DNA of 64,000 bases from Pseudosporangium ferrugineum (GTDB taxonomy: Bacteria; Actinomycetota; Actinomycetes; Mycobacteriales; Micromonosporaceae): assembly GCF_003002065.1 (NCBI RefSeq), contig NZ_PVZG01000010.1, positions 62,001-126,000 on the forward strand. The letters are read 5' to 3'. Below are positions 8,421 to 20,480 of this stretch, piece by piece (the first letter of the stretch is position 1; each line of letters starts with the position of its first letter). A model generated the notes under the pieces. The model saw only the letters and a list, made by a program, of their open reading frames with translations. It did no database searches and was not told the DNA's origin. A program made the translations under genes and the position numbers.

Positions 8421-9680
8421 TCAGGCTGCGGACACCGCTGCGGCGATCCCGCTGGTAATGAGGGCGACGTCGGCGTCGCTCGCGACGTACGGCGGCATCG
8501 TGTAGATCAGGTTCCGGAACGGGCGCAGCCACACCCCGGCACCCACGGCGGCGGCGGTCGCGCCCGGCAGGTCGGCGTCGTGGTCGAGCTGCACCACGCC
8601 GATGGCACCCAGGACCCGGACGTCGGCGACCCCGGGAGCGCCCCTCAGCGGCTCCAGGCCGTCCCGGAGACCGCGTTCGATGCCCCGCACCCTCCCCCGC
8701 CAGTCCTGGGCCGTCAGGAGGCCGATGGAGGCGTTGGCGACGGCACAGGCGAGCGGGTTGCCCATGAACGTCGGCCCGTGCGCCAGGCCGCCCGCGCTGC
8801 CCGCGCTCACCGCGTCCGCCACCGCCGGCGTGCACAGGGTCGCGGCGAGCGTCAGATAGCCGCCGGTCAGCGCCTTGCCCAGGCACATGATGTCGGGCGT
8901 CACCCCGGCGTGCCCGGCGGCGAACAGCTCACCCGTACGCCCGAAGCCGGTCGCGATCTCGTCGAAGATCAGCAGCACGCCGTGCGCCCTCGTCACCTCC
9001 CGCAGCACGCGCAGGTACGCGGGATGGTGGAACCGCATCCCGCCCGCGCCCTGCACGACCGGCTCGACGATGACGGCCGCCAGCTCGTGCGCGTGCCGCG
9101 CGACGAGATCGGCCAGCCCGGCGGCGTACGCGTCGTCGTAGTCCACCGGCGGCACCCCGGCGAACAGCTGCTCGGGCAGCACCCCGGTCCAGAGCGAGTG
9201 CATCCCGCCGACCGGGTCGCACACGCTCATCGGGTGGAACGTGTCGCCGTGATAGCCGCCGCGCCACGTGGCGAGCCGGCGCCGGCCCGGAAACCCGCGG
9301 GCGAGCTGGGCCTGCATCGCCATCTTGATGGCCACCTCGACGCCGACCGAGCCGGAGTCGGCGAGGAACACGTGCTCGAGCCCGTCCGGGGTGAGTTCCA
9401 CCAGGGTGCGGCAGAGCTCGACCGCCGGGGCGTGGGTGAGGCCGCCGAACATCACGTGGCTCATCCGGCCGGCCTGCTCGGCGAGCGCCGCGTCGAGCAC
9501 CGGGTGCCGGTAGCCGTGGATCGCCGCCCACCACGAGGACATGCCGTCGACCAGCTCGCGGCCGTCGGCCAGGCGCAGGCGTACGCCCCGGGCGCTCTCG
9601 ACCACCAGCGGCTCGGCCCGGCCGGGCATGGGCCCGTACGGATGCCAGACGTGTGCCCGGTCGAGGGCGAGCAGGTTCAT
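8421..9680 (-). CDS. bioA: Adenosylmethionine-8-amino-7-oxononanoate aminotransferase
   Basis: A 419-residue class III PLP aminotransferase of biotin synthesis, transferring the amino group of SAM to 7-keto-8-aminopelargonate. Signatures are DRAHVWHPYGPM at the N-terminus, DGMSSWWAAIHGY, the PLP-binding LIFDEIATGFGRTGE, and the lysine segment CLGKALTGGYLTLAATL. The ATG overlaps the pyrD stop as ATGA, so it is translationally coupled into the pyrimidine operon although it belongs to another pathway. No other biotin gene is present in the window. Confidence 0.93.
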   Translation of the reverse strand: MNLLALDRAHVWHPYGPMPGRAEPLVVESARGVRLRLADGRELVDGMSSWWAAIHGYRHPVLDAALAEQAGRMSHVMFGGLTHAPAVELCRTLVELTPDGLEHVFLADSGSVGVEVAIKMAMQAQLARGFPGRRRLATWRGGYHGDTFHPMSVCDPVGGMHSLWTGVLPEQLFAGVPPVDYDDAYAAGLADLVARHAHELAAVIVEPVVQGAGGMRFHHPAYLRVLREVTRAHGVLLIFDEIATGFGRTGELFAAGHAGVTPDIMCLGKALTGGYLTLAATLCTPAVADAVSAGSAGGLAHGPTFMGNPLACAVANASIGLLTAQDWRGRVRGIERGLRDGLEPLRGAPGVADVRVLGAIGVVQLDHDADLPGATAAAVGAGVWLRPFRNLIYTMPPYVASDADVALITSGIAAAVSAA

Positions 9681-10677
9681 CGGCGCGCCCTGGCCGCCGC
9701 CCTGACCAGTGCCGGGCCCCGGTAGATGAACCCGGTGTAGAGCTGGATCAGCGACGCGCCGGCGTCGAACATCCGGGCGGCGTCGTCGGCGTCCATGATC
9801 CCGCCCACGCCGATGATCGGCAGCCGGCCGCCGGTCTCCTGGTGGACGAAGTGGACGATCTTGCGGGCCCGCTCGGCCAGCGGCCGGCCGGACAGCCCGC
9901 CCGCCTCGCCGGCGCGCGGCCGGTCGGCCGCCGCCAGCCCGTCGCGGCCCAGCGTGGTGTTCGTGGCGATCACCCCGGCGGCGCCGTACGCGAGGCAGAC
10001 CTCGAGCAGCTCGGCGATCGCGGGCTCGGCCAGGTCGGGGGCGATCTTGACCAGCACCGGCGTCTTGCCCACCAGCGCGCCGAGCAGCGCCGCGACGGCC
10101 GACTTGTCCTGCAACGTCCGCAGGCCCGGCGTGTTCGGCGAGGAGACGTTGACGGCGATGTAGTCCGCGTACGGGTGCAGCAGCTCGTACGAGGTCAGGT
10201 AGTCCTGGACGGCCTCCTCGAGCGGCGTCACCTTGGACTTGCCGAGCGAGATCCCGAGCGGGATCCCCAGCGGGCCCAGCGCCGCCAGGCGGGCGGCCAG
10301 CGCCGCCGCGCCCTCGTTGTTGAAGCCCATCCGGTTGATCACGGCCTCGCTGTCGCGCAGCCGGAACAGCCGGGGCCGGTCGTTGCCGGGCTGCGGCACG
10401 GCGGTGACCGTGCCGGCCTCGACGAAGCCGAAGCCGAGCGCGGGCCAGGCGGGCAGCGCGACGCCGTTCTTGTCCATCCCGGCGGCGAGCCCGACCGGGT
10501 TGGGGAAGCGCACGCCGAAGACCTCCACCGGGGCGTTCACCGCGTACCGGCGGCGCAGCAGGGAGCGGGTGCCGGCGCCGAGGCCGGCGAGGCGGTCCAG
10601 GGTGAACTCGTGCGCCTTCTCGGCGTCGCCGCCGCCCACCCGGAACAGCACCGGGCGGACGGCGGTCTCGAAGATGG

Positions 10678-10681
<4 letters not shown>
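9677..10681 (-). CDS. pyrD: Dihydroorotate dehydrogenase (quinone), class 2
   Basis: A 334-residue membrane-associated flavoenzyme oxidising dihydroorotate to orotate with quinone as acceptor. Class 2 marks are the N-terminal helical part before residue 45, FVEAGTVTAVPQPGN, the catalytic serine segment IAVNVSSPNTPGL, and the FMN phosphate-binding VGGIMDADDAARM. The start is GTG at 10681, overlapping the carB stop as GTGA; this gives the normal length. The stop overlaps the bioA start. Confidence 0.95.
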
Positions 10682-13985
<3,304 letters not shown>

Positions 13986-13986
<1 letters not shown>

Positions 13987-15098
13987 CAGGCCTCCACCTT
14001 CTCGACGAGCTCCACGAACCGGTCGAACAGGTAGTCCGCATCGTGCGGGCCCGCGGCCGCCTCGGGGTGGTACTGGACGGTGAACGCGGGCACCTCGAGC
14101 GCCCGCAAGCCCTCGACCACGTTGTCGTTCAGGCAGACATGGGAGACCTCGACGCCGCCGAAGTCCGTGTCGATCACGGTGTTGAGCGGCGCGTCGACCG
14201 CGAACCCGTGGTTGTGGCTGGTCACCTCGACCTTGCCGGTGGTCCGGTCGAGCACCGGCTGGTTGATGCCGCGGTGGCCGTACCCCAGCTTGTAGGTGCC
14301 GAAGCCGAGCGCCCGGCCCAGGATCTGGCTGCCGAAGCAGATGCCGAACAGCGGCACCCGGCGGCTCAGCACCGCGCGGGCCAGCGCGACCGGCCCGTCC
14401 GCCGTGGCCGGGTCGCCCGGACCCGGGGAGAGGAACACCGCGTCCGGGCTCACCGCCAGCAGGTCCTCGAGGGAGGACGTGGCCGGGAAGACGTGCGTGG
14501 TGACGCCGCGCTCGGCCAGCCGGCGCGACACGTTGCGCTTGATGCCCAGGTCGAGGGCGGCGACCGTGTACCGGTGCTCGCCGACGGCCTCGACGGTGTA
14601 GCGCCCGGCCGTGGTGACCTCGGCGGACAGGTCCGCGCCGGCCATCTCCGGCGCCGCCCTGACCCGGGTCAGCAGCGACGCCGGGTCGAGGTCGACGGTC
14701 GAGACGCCGACCCGCATGGCGCCGCGCGAGCGCAGGTGCCGGGTCAGGGCGCGGGTGTCGACGCCGCTGATGCCGACCACGCCCTCGGCGGCCAGGCGCT
14801 CGCCCAGGTCGCCGGTGGCGCGCCAGTTCGAGGGGCGCCGGGCCGGGTCGCGGACCACGTAGCCGGCGACCCAGATCCGGCCGGACTCGTCGTCCTCGTC
14901 GTTGACGCCGGTGTTGCCGATCTGCGGCGCCGTCTGCACGACGACCTGCCGGTGGTACGACGGATCGGTCAGCGTCTCCTGGTAACCGGTCATGCCGGTG
15001 GTGAACACGGCCTCGCCGAAGGTCTCCCCCTCGGCGCCGTAGGAACTCCCGTGGAACGTGCGCCCGTCCTCGAGCACAAGAATCGCTGGTCTGGTCAT
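13986..15098 (-). CDS. carA: Carbamoyl-phosphate synthase small subunit (glutaminase)
   Basis: A 370-residue class I glutamine amidotransferase that supplies ammonia to CarB. The N-terminal domain (about 1-150) contains TGMTGYQETLTDPSY. The C-terminal amidotransferase domain has the nucleophile elbow FGICFGSQILGRALG and the His-Glu pair in VQYHPEAAAGPHD. The ATG at 15098 overlaps the pyrC stop as ATGA. It ends on the first base of carB. Confidence 0.96.
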
Positions 15099-16363
15099 TT
15101 GACGGCCTTCCCGTCCAGGACTGTCGGCTCTCCCCGGAGGAAGGTCGCGACGATGCGACCCGGCAGGGTGGTGCCCGCGTACGGTGTGTTGCGGCTGCGG
15201 CTCGCCAGCCCGGCCGGGTCGACGACCCGGCGGGCGGACGGGTCCACCAGCGTGAGGTTGGCCGGCGTGCCGGCGCTGAGGTCGGTGCCGTGCCCGGCGA
15301 GGCCGGCGATCCGGGCGGGCGCCCGGGACATCCGCTCGGCGATCAGCTCCCACTGCTCACCGAGCACGCTCAGGACGACCGGCAGGGCCGTTTCCAGGCC
15401 CACCATGCCGGGACGCGCGTACGCCCACTCGCACTCCTTGTCCTCCACGGCGTGCGGTGCGTGGTCGGTGGCGACGATGTCGATCACGCCCTCGACCAGG
15501 GCCTCGCGCAGCGCGGTGACGTCGGACGCCGTCCGCAGCGGCGGGTTGACCTTGAACACCGGGTCGTAGGAGGCGGCCAGCTCGTCGGTGAGCAGCAGGT
15601 GGTGCGGGGTGACCTCGGCGGTGACGCGTACGCCCCGGGCCTTGGCGTGGCGCAGCACCTCGACCGACCCGGCCGTCGACACGTGGCAGACGTGCAGGCG
15701 GCTGCCGACGTGCTCGGCGAGCAGCACGTCGCGGGCGATGATCGCCTCCTCGGCGACCGCGGGCCAGCCGGTCAGGCCCAGCCGGGTGGAGACCTCGCCC
15801 TCGTGCATCTGGGCGCCCTCGGTGAGCCGCGGCTCCTCGGCGTGCTGGGCGATGATGCCGTCGAACGCCTTCACGTACTCCAGCGCGCGGCGCATCAGGC
15901 GCGGGTCGGCGACGCAGTGACCGTCGTCGGAGAAGATCCGTACGCCGGCCGCCGAGGTGGCCATCGCGCCCAGCTCGGCCAGCTGCCTGCCGGCCAGGCC
16001 GACGGTGACCGCCCCGATCGGCAGCACGTCGACCAGGCCCGCCTCGCGGCCGAGCCGCCACACCTGCTCGACGACGCCGGCGGTGTCCGCGACCGGGGAG
16101 GTGTTGGCCATCGCGAAGACGGCGGTGTAGCCGCCGAGCGCCGCGGCCCGCGAGCCGGTCTCGACCGTCTCGGCGTCCTCGCGGCCCGGCTCGCGCAGGT
16201 GGGTGTGCAGGTCGACCAGGCCGGGCAGGGCGACCAGGCCGTCCGCGTCGATCGTCTCGTCCGCCGTGCCGCCGCCGTCGGCGACCACCCCGTCGCGGAT
16301 CAGCAGATCGGTGCGGTCACCGCCCAGGACCGAGACACCCTTGATCAGGTACGAGCTGGTCAC
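15095..16363 (-). CDS. pyrC: Dihydroorotase
   Basis: A 422-residue type I dihydroorotase closing carbamoyl aspartate to dihydroorotate. Metal-binding residues are visible in LVDLHTHLREPG, in IIAQHAEE, in LHVCHVSTAGS and in IVATDHAPH. ATG start at 16363, overlapping the pyrB stop (ATGA), and its stop overlaps carA. In type I enzymes the dihydroorotase often associates with aspartate carbamoyltransferase, which is encoded just upstream here. Confidence 0.96.
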   Translation of the reverse strand: MTSSYLIKGVSVLGGDRTDLLIRDGVVADGGGTADETIDADGLVALPGLVDLHTHLREPGREDAETVETGSRAAALGGYTAVFAMANTSPVADTAGVVEQVWRLGREAGLVDVLPIGAVTVGLAGRQLAELGAMATSAAGVRIFSDDGHCVADPRLMRRALEYVKAFDGIIAQHAEEPRLTEGAQMHEGEVSTRLGLTGWPAVAEEAIIARDVLLAEHVGSRLHVCHVSTAGSVEVLRHAKARGVRVTAEVTPHHLLLTDELAASYDPVFKVNPPLRTASDVTALREALVEGVIDIVATDHAPHAVEDKECEWAYARPGMVGLETALPVVLSVLGEQWELIAERMSRAPARIAGLAGHGTDLSAGTPANLTLVDPSARRVVDPAGLASRSRNTPYAGTTLPGRIVATFLRGEPTVLDGKAVK

Positions 16364-17322
16364 GCTTTTCCTCCGAGCAGCAGGTAGAGAACGGCCATCC
16401 GGGCGCTGACGCCGTTGGCGACCTGTTCGACGATCGTGGAGCGCGACGAGTCGGCCACCTCGGGTGCGATCTCCATGCCCCGGTTCATCGGCCCCGGGTG
16501 CATGACGATGGCGTGCTCCGGCAGCTTGCGCATGCGCGGCACGTCGAGCCCGTAGCGGCGGCTGTACTCGCGCGCCGAGGGGAAGTACGAGTCCTGCATC
16601 CGCTCGGTCTGCACCCGCAACATCATGACCACGTCAGTGCCCGCGAGGACGCTGTCCAGGTCGTAGGACACCCCCGTCCGATTTTCTTTCGGTTTTCCGC
16701 CGCGGGAAGGCTCAGTTCCGGGCGAGAGCGCGGCGGCGATGTCGACCGGGATCAGGGTCGGCGGGCCGACCAGGGTCACCTTCGCCCCGAGGGTGGTGAG
16801 CAGCAGGACGTTGGAACGGGCGACGCGGCTGTGCAGGACGTCACCCACGATCGCCACGTTCAGGCCGTCGATCCTCCCGAGCCTCGACCGCATCGTGTAC
16901 GCGTCCAGCAGCGCCTGCGTCGGGTGCTCGTGGGTGCCGTCGCCGGCGTTGACCACCGAACCGTCCACCCACGACGCGAGCCGGTGCGGGGCGCCGGAGG
17001 CCGGGTGCCGGATCACGACCGCGTCGGCGCCCATCGCCTGCAGGGTCAGCGCCGTGTCCTTGAGGCTCTCGCCCTTCGAGACGCTGGAGCCCTTCGCCGA
17101 GAAGTTGATGACGTCGGCGGAGAGCCGCTTGGCCGCGGCCTCGAACGAGATCCGGGTACGCGTGGAGTCCTCGTAGAAGAGGTTGACCACCGTACGGCCG
17201 CGCAGGGTCGGCAGCTTCTTCACCTCGCGGCCGGCCAGGGCGGCCATCTCGGCGGCGGTGTCCAGGATCAGCGTGGCGGTGCCGGCGTCCAGGTCCGCCG
17301 CCGAACGCAGGTGCTTGATCAT
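16360..17322 (-). CDS. pyrB: Aspartate carbamoyltransferase catalytic subunit
   Basis: A 320-residue enzyme joining carbamoyl phosphate and aspartate. The carbamoyl-phosphate loop is FYEDSTRTRISFE, and HPTQALLDAYT and HPGPMNRGMEI are intact. Between the domain-2 strand LVGPPTLIPVDI and VSYDLDSVL there is an extra segment (PGTEPSRGGKPKENRTG) of about 16 residues compared with the expected actinobacterial length. It is encoded by an unusually AT-rich patch at about 16676-16700. The ATG overlaps the pyrR stop as ATGA. Confidence 0.95.
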   Translation of the reverse strand: MIKHLRSAADLDAGTATLILDTAAEMAALAGREVKKLPTLRGRTVVNLFYEDSTRTRISFEAAAKRLSADVINFSAKGSSVSKGESLKDTALTLQAMGADAVVIRHPASGAPHRLASWVDGSVVNAGDGTHEHPTQALLDAYTMRSRLGRIDGLNVAIVGDVLHSRVARSNVLLLTTLGAKVTLVGPPTLIPVDIAAALSPGTEPSRGGKPKENRTGVSYDLDSVLAGTDVVMMLRVQTERMQDSYFPSAREYSRRYGLDVPRMRKLPEHAIVMHPGPMNRGMEIAPEVADSSRSTIVEQVANGVSARMAVLYLLLGGKA

Positions 17323-17885
17323 GCGGCTCCTCCGTACAGCTTGACCTCGTCGGCGCCGTCGTCGGTCTCGGCGAGCGACACGCGCACCTTCTCGGCGAGC
17401 GCGGTGGGGATGTTCTTGCCGACGTAGTCGGCGCGGATCGGCAGCTCGCGGTGCCCGCGGTCGACCAGGACGGCGAGCTGCACCGAGCTGGGCCGGCCGA
17501 CGTCGCTGAGGGCGTCCAGCGCCGCCCGGACGGTGCGCCCGGAGAACAGCACGTCGTCGACGAGGATCACCCGCCGCCCGTCGAGGCCACCGCCGGGGAT
17601 GTCGGTCTTGCCGAGCGCCCGGGTGGCGTGCAGCCGCAGGTCGTCGCGGTAGAGCGTGATGTCGAGCGCGCCCACCGGGATGTCGATGCCCTCGAAGGCG
17701 TGGATCCGGGCGGCGAGGCGGCGGGCGAGCGGTACGCCGCGCGTCGGGATGCCGAGCAGGACGGTGTCCCGGGCGCCGGACGTCTTCTCGAGGATCTGGT
17801 GGGCGATCCGGTCGACGACCCGCTGAAGGTCGGACCCCGAAAGAATGATCTTGGTGGAACCGGTGTCGGCGCGTGGATATGCCAC
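17319..17885 (-). CDS. pyrR: Bifunctional pyr operon regulator/uracil phosphoribosyltransferase PyrR
   Basis: A 188-residue phosphoribosyltransferase-fold regulator that binds pyr mRNA when UMP is high. The PRPP-binding motif is VILVDDVLFSGRTVRAAL, and PTRGVPLARRLA is typical. The GTG at 17885 is chosen because GGAAGGAGGT lies 5 nt upstream; an in-frame upstream ATG would start inside the leader. It is the first gene of the operon pyrR-B-C-carA-B-pyrD-bioA-pyrF. The RNA loop next to its own ribosome binding site suggests translational autoregulation. Confidence 0.95.
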   Translation of the reverse strand: MAYPRADTGSTKIILSGSDLQRVVDRIAHQILEKTSGARDTVLLGIPTRGVPLARRLAARIHAFEGIDIPVGALDITLYRDDLRLHATRALGKTDIPGGGLDGRRVILVDDVLFSGRTVRAALDALSDVGRPSSVQLAVLVDRGHRELPIRADYVGKNIPTALAEKVRVSLAETDDGADEVKLYGGAA

Positions 17886-17890
17886 GGCGG

Positions 17891-17927
17891 ACCTCCTTCC
17901 CCGCCTCACGGGACGGGTCGTTAAAGG
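17891..17927 (-). promoter_or_regulatory. PyrR-binding RNA loop and pyrR ribosome binding site
   Basis: In the leader RNA a short hairpin is seen: CCCG, a bulged U, CC, a CGUGA loop, GG and CGGG. It carries the PyrR-loop consensus UCC-N-GNGAGG (here GUCCCGUGAGGC), and CUUUAA lies just upstream of it. The last base of the stem abuts GGAAGGAGGU, the pyrR ribosome binding site. In other bacteria PyrR binds this element; in mycobacteria it is reported to repress translation. No separate terminator hairpin is seen between the loop and the gene, so translational control is the simpler reading. Confidence 0.7.
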
Positions 17928-18094
17928 ACGTCTGGTGTACGGCCGGCGGGCACCCTGGCCAGGGCGGCTCGACGGCTGACGCTACGTTACCAGCGGCCGC
18001 GGCGATGACCATGGTGACCTGGCTGACCCACGGACCAGACGGGCGAATGCGGGCAAGTCTCCCCCGCGCCCGGCGACTCATCGGTAACCGACAC

Positions 18095-18123
18095 TTGACC
18101 CGGGCTGGCAAACTCCGTACCGT
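18095..18123 (+). promoter_or_regulatory. Predicted bldD promoter
   Basis: TTGACC (18095-18100) and TACCGT (18118-18123) are separated by 17 bp, matching the TTGACN/TANNNT pattern of the principal actinobacterial sigma factor. Transcription would start about 55 bp upstream of bldD. Confidence 0.6.
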
Positions 18124-18136
18124 CACGCAGCGTAGC
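18122..18136 (+). promoter_or_regulatory. Putative BldD box over the bldD start site
   Basis: GTCACGCAGCGTAGC matches 9 of the 10 fixed positions of the BldD pseudo-palindrome nTnACnC(A/T)GnGTnAn. It overlaps the -10 box and the expected transcription start of bldD, as expected for the autorepression reported in Streptomyces. Confidence 0.6.
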
Positions 18137-18184
18137 GATCCGGAGGAAGAACCCTCCGGGCCAGCACAGTACTGGAGTGTCCGA

Positions 18185-18673
18185 ATGCCGTCTGAGTACG
18201 CCAAGTCGCTGGGCGCCCGCCTGCGGTCCATCCGCCAGCAGCAGGGGCTGTCCCTGCAGGGCGTGGAAGAGAAGTCGAACGGCCGGTGGAAGGCCGTGGT
18301 GGTGGGTTCGTACGAGCGTGGCGACCGTGCCGTCACCGTCTCGCGACTGGCCGAACTGGCCGACTTCTACCGCGTGCCCGTCTCGGAGCTGCTGCCCGAC
18401 GGCAGCGGCGTCCGGCTCGAGGCCACCAACAAGATCGTGCTGGACCTGGAGAAGCTGTACGACGCGGCCGGCGAGGACCTGGCCTACGTCGCCCGCTACG
18501 CCCGGGCCATCCAGCAGCAGCGCGGTGACTACAACGGGCGCGTGCTGTCGATCCGCGCGGACGACCTGCGCGCGCTCGCGATCGTGTACGACATCTCGCC
18601 GTCGGGCCTCATCGAGCGCCTGACCGAGGCCGGCGTCCTGGTCGCGGACCCCCGCGCCTTCTTCGCCAGCTGA
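18185..18673 (+). CDS. bldD: Developmental master regulator BldD
   Basis: A 162-residue DNA-binding protein that represses sporulation genes during vegetative growth. The N-terminal HTH (about 5-70) includes EEKSNGRWKAVVVGSYERG and is almost identical to Streptomyces BldD. The C-terminal domain (about 85-155) keeps the bipartite cyclic-di-GMP signature: RGD at 113-115 and RADD at 124-127. ATG at 18185 with GGAG 7 nt upstream. It is divergent from pyrR and is one of two plus-strand genes in the first 36 kb. A promoter, a BldD-box-like site and a terminator flank it. Confidence 0.96.
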   Translation: MPSEYAKSLGARLRSIRQQQGLSLQGVEEKSNGRWKAVVVGSYERGDRAVTVSRLAELADFYRVPVSELLPDGSGVRLEATNKIVLDLEKLYDAAGEDLAYVARYARAIQQQRGDYNGRVLSIRADDLRALAIVYDISPSGLIERLTEAGVLVADPRAFFAS

Positions 18674-18688
18674 ACCCGCTCCACGGCG

Positions 18689-18716
18689 AGGGACCCACAC
18701 CCGTGGGTCCCTCTTT
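18689..18716 (+). terminator. Intrinsic terminator of bldD
   Basis: A perfect 10-bp stem (AGGGACCCAC with GTGGGTCCCT) around a 4-nt loop, followed by CTTT, starts 15 bp after the bldD stop. Confidence 0.85.
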
Positions 18717-18982
18717 GCCTTTTCCGGGCCGCCGCTGCCTTTGCTGGGCCCGCCGTCGCCTTTTCCGGGCCGGCCGCCGAGGCATCCGGTCGCTCACCGC
18801 AGTCAGATCAACAGTGACCGCAGGTGACCGGGCTGCCCGTGCACCGGGGTTCCGGGTGACCACTCACGCAGAATGAAGGGCCAGGGCCGGCGTCAGCTGG
18901 GCCCCGGCCCGGCCTCGACGGGAGTTGCGGTCCGCACCACCCACGAAGCTACGACATCAAGCTCTTGACCTTGATCTCGTTC
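18717..18982. other. bldD-nusB convergent spacer
   Basis: No gene is seen. Three short degenerate repeats of GCCTTTTCCGGGCCG lie at about 18717-18780. A 7-bp hairpin (GGGCCGG at 18884 with CCGGCCC at 18904) lies about 73 bp beyond the nusB stop and may help terminate the leftward aro-efp-nusB transcript. Confidence 0.4.
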
Positions 18983-19417
18983 CTACCGCGTGGCGAACTC
19001 CGCGATCCGGCCGAGGATGCCGTTGAGGAAGCGGGGGCTGTCGTCCGTGGACATCTGCTTCGCCAGCTCGACGGCCTCGGTGATCGCGACCGGGTCGTCG
19101 ATCTCGGGCAGGTAGAGCAGCTCGTAGACGGCGATGCGGGCGAGGTTGCGGTCGACGACCGGCATGCGCTCCAGGGTCCAGCCCTCGGCGTAGCTGGAGA
19201 TCAGCTCGTCGATCCGGTCGAGGTGCTTGGCCACGCCCTCGACCAGGCCGACCGTGTAGTCCAGGTGGTCCGGGTGGGGCTTGGCGATCCGCTCCAGGTA
19301 GGTGGCGAGCACCTGGTTCGGCGGCAGATCGCGCAGGTCGGCCTCGTAGAGGACGTCGAGCGCACGCTTGCGCGCCTTGCGGCGCGCCGGCATCTGCGTC
19401 TTGGGGCCCTCGGCCAT
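18983..19417 (-). CDS. nusB: Transcription antitermination factor NusB
   Basis: A 144-residue all-helical RNA-binding protein that joins NusE (S10) on boxA RNA during rRNA transcription. Recognisable segments are RRKARKRALDVLYEADLR near the N-terminus and MPVVDRNLARIAVYELLY, DDPVAITEAVELAKQ and FLNGILGRIA later. The ATG shares one base with the efp stop (TGATG). It is the last gene of the leftward aro-efp block. Confidence 0.95.
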   Translation of the reverse strand: MAEGPKTQMPARRKARKRALDVLYEADLRDLPPNQVLATYLERIAKPHPDHLDYTVGLVEGVAKHLDRIDELISSYAEGWTLERMPVVDRNLARIAVYELLYLPEIDDPVAITEAVELAKQMSTDDSPRFLNGILGRIAEFATR

Positions 19418-19974
19418 CAGCTGCGGCCGAGGTAACGGCCGTCGCGGGTGTCGACCTTGATCTTCTCGCCGGTGGTGATGAAGAGCGGCACCTGCACGGT
19501 GGCGCCGGTCTCGACGGTGGCCGGCTTGGTGCCGCCGGTCGAGCGGTCGCCCTGCAGGCCCGGCTCGGTGTAGGTGACCTCGAGGAAGACGCTGGTGGGC
19601 AGCTCGATGTAGAGCGGGACGCCCTCGTGGGTGGCGACCGTCGCCTCGGCCTCGGGCAGCAGGTAGTTGGCGGCCTCGCCGACCGTGCCGCCGGGCACCG
19701 AGATCTGGTCGAAGGTGTCCAGGTCCATGAAGACGTAGTCCTCACCGTCCAGGTACAGGTACTGCATGGTGCGCTTGTCGACCGTCGCGGTGTCGACCTT
19801 GGTGCCGGCGTTGAAGGTCTTGTCCACCACCTTGCCGGAGAGGACGTTCTTGAGCGTGGTGCGCACGAACGCCCCACCCTTGCCCGGCTTGACGTGCTGG
19901 AACTCGACCACGGCCCACAGTTCGCCGTCGAGGTTGAGCACGAGGCCGTTCTTCAGGTCGTTGGTGGAAGCCAT
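19417..19974 (-). CDS. efp: Translation elongation factor P
   Basis: A 185-residue three-domain factor that rescues ribosomes stalled on polyproline. The loop at the tip of domain I is HVKPGKGGAFVRT with lysine 32, the position modified in some bacteria. Domain III ends DTRDGRYLGR. This factor may matter here because the same operon region encodes a very proline-rich protein (30336-34916). ATG start; nusB follows with a one-base overlap. There is a 74-bp gap from aroQ upstream. Confidence 0.96.
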   Translation of the reverse strand: MASTNDLKNGLVLNLDGELWAVVEFQHVKPGKGGAFVRTTLKNVLSGKVVDKTFNAGTKVDTATVDKRTMQYLYLDGEDYVFMDLDTFDQISVPGGTVGEAANYLLPEAEATVATHEGVPLYIELPTSVFLEVTYTEPGLQGDRSTGGTKPATVETGATVQVPLFITTGEKIKVDTRDGRYLGRS

Positions 19975-20048
19975 GTCCTGCCTTGTTCTTGATACGTGGA
20001 GGTGACCGGTGGAGTTTACCGGCGTATGGGGTCAGCGGGCGAACCGGG

Positions 20049-20480
20049 TCAATGCCGTCCCGCCACGTGGTGCAGGGCTAGCCGGTAGCCGTCGACGCCC
20101 AGGCCGGCGATCACCCCGGTGGCGACCGCCGAGACCACCGAGTGGTGCCGGAACTCCTCGCGGGCGTGGATGTTGGAGATGTGCACCTCGACCAGGGGCG
20201 CGCGCAGCATCGCGCAGGCGTCGCGGACCGCGTACGAGTAATGCGACCACGCGCCCGGGTTGAGCACCACCGGCGCCTGCTCGTCGGCGGCCGCGTGCAG
20301 CCAGCCGAGCATCTCGTGCTCGGCGTCGGTCTGCCGCACCACCACGTCCAGGCCCAGCTCCTTGCCGGTCCGCTCGCACAGGGTCACGAGGCCGGCGTAC
20401 GAGGTGACGCCGTAGACGTCGACCTGGCGGGTGCCGAGCCGGCCCAGGTTCGGCCCGTTGAGCACGTAGACCCGGCTCAC
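20049..20480 (-). CDS. aroQ: 3-dehydroquinate dehydratase, type II
   Basis: A 143-residue dodecameric-type dehydratase of the shikimate pathway. The flexible active-site lid is LNGPNLGRLGTRQVDVYG with the catalytic Tyr near its end. NPGAWSHYSYAVRDA and VEVHISNIHAREEFRHHS are the other conserved motifs. GTG start at 20480 overlaps the aroB stop (GTGA). It acts right after AroB in the pathway. Confidence 0.95.
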   Translation of the reverse strand: MSRVYVLNGPNLGRLGTRQVDVYGVTSYAGLVTLCERTGKELGLDVVVRQTDAEHEMLGWLHAAADEQAPVVLNPGAWSHYSYAVRDACAMLRAPLVEVHISNIHAREEFRHHSVVSAVATGVIAGLGVDGYRLALHHVAGRH

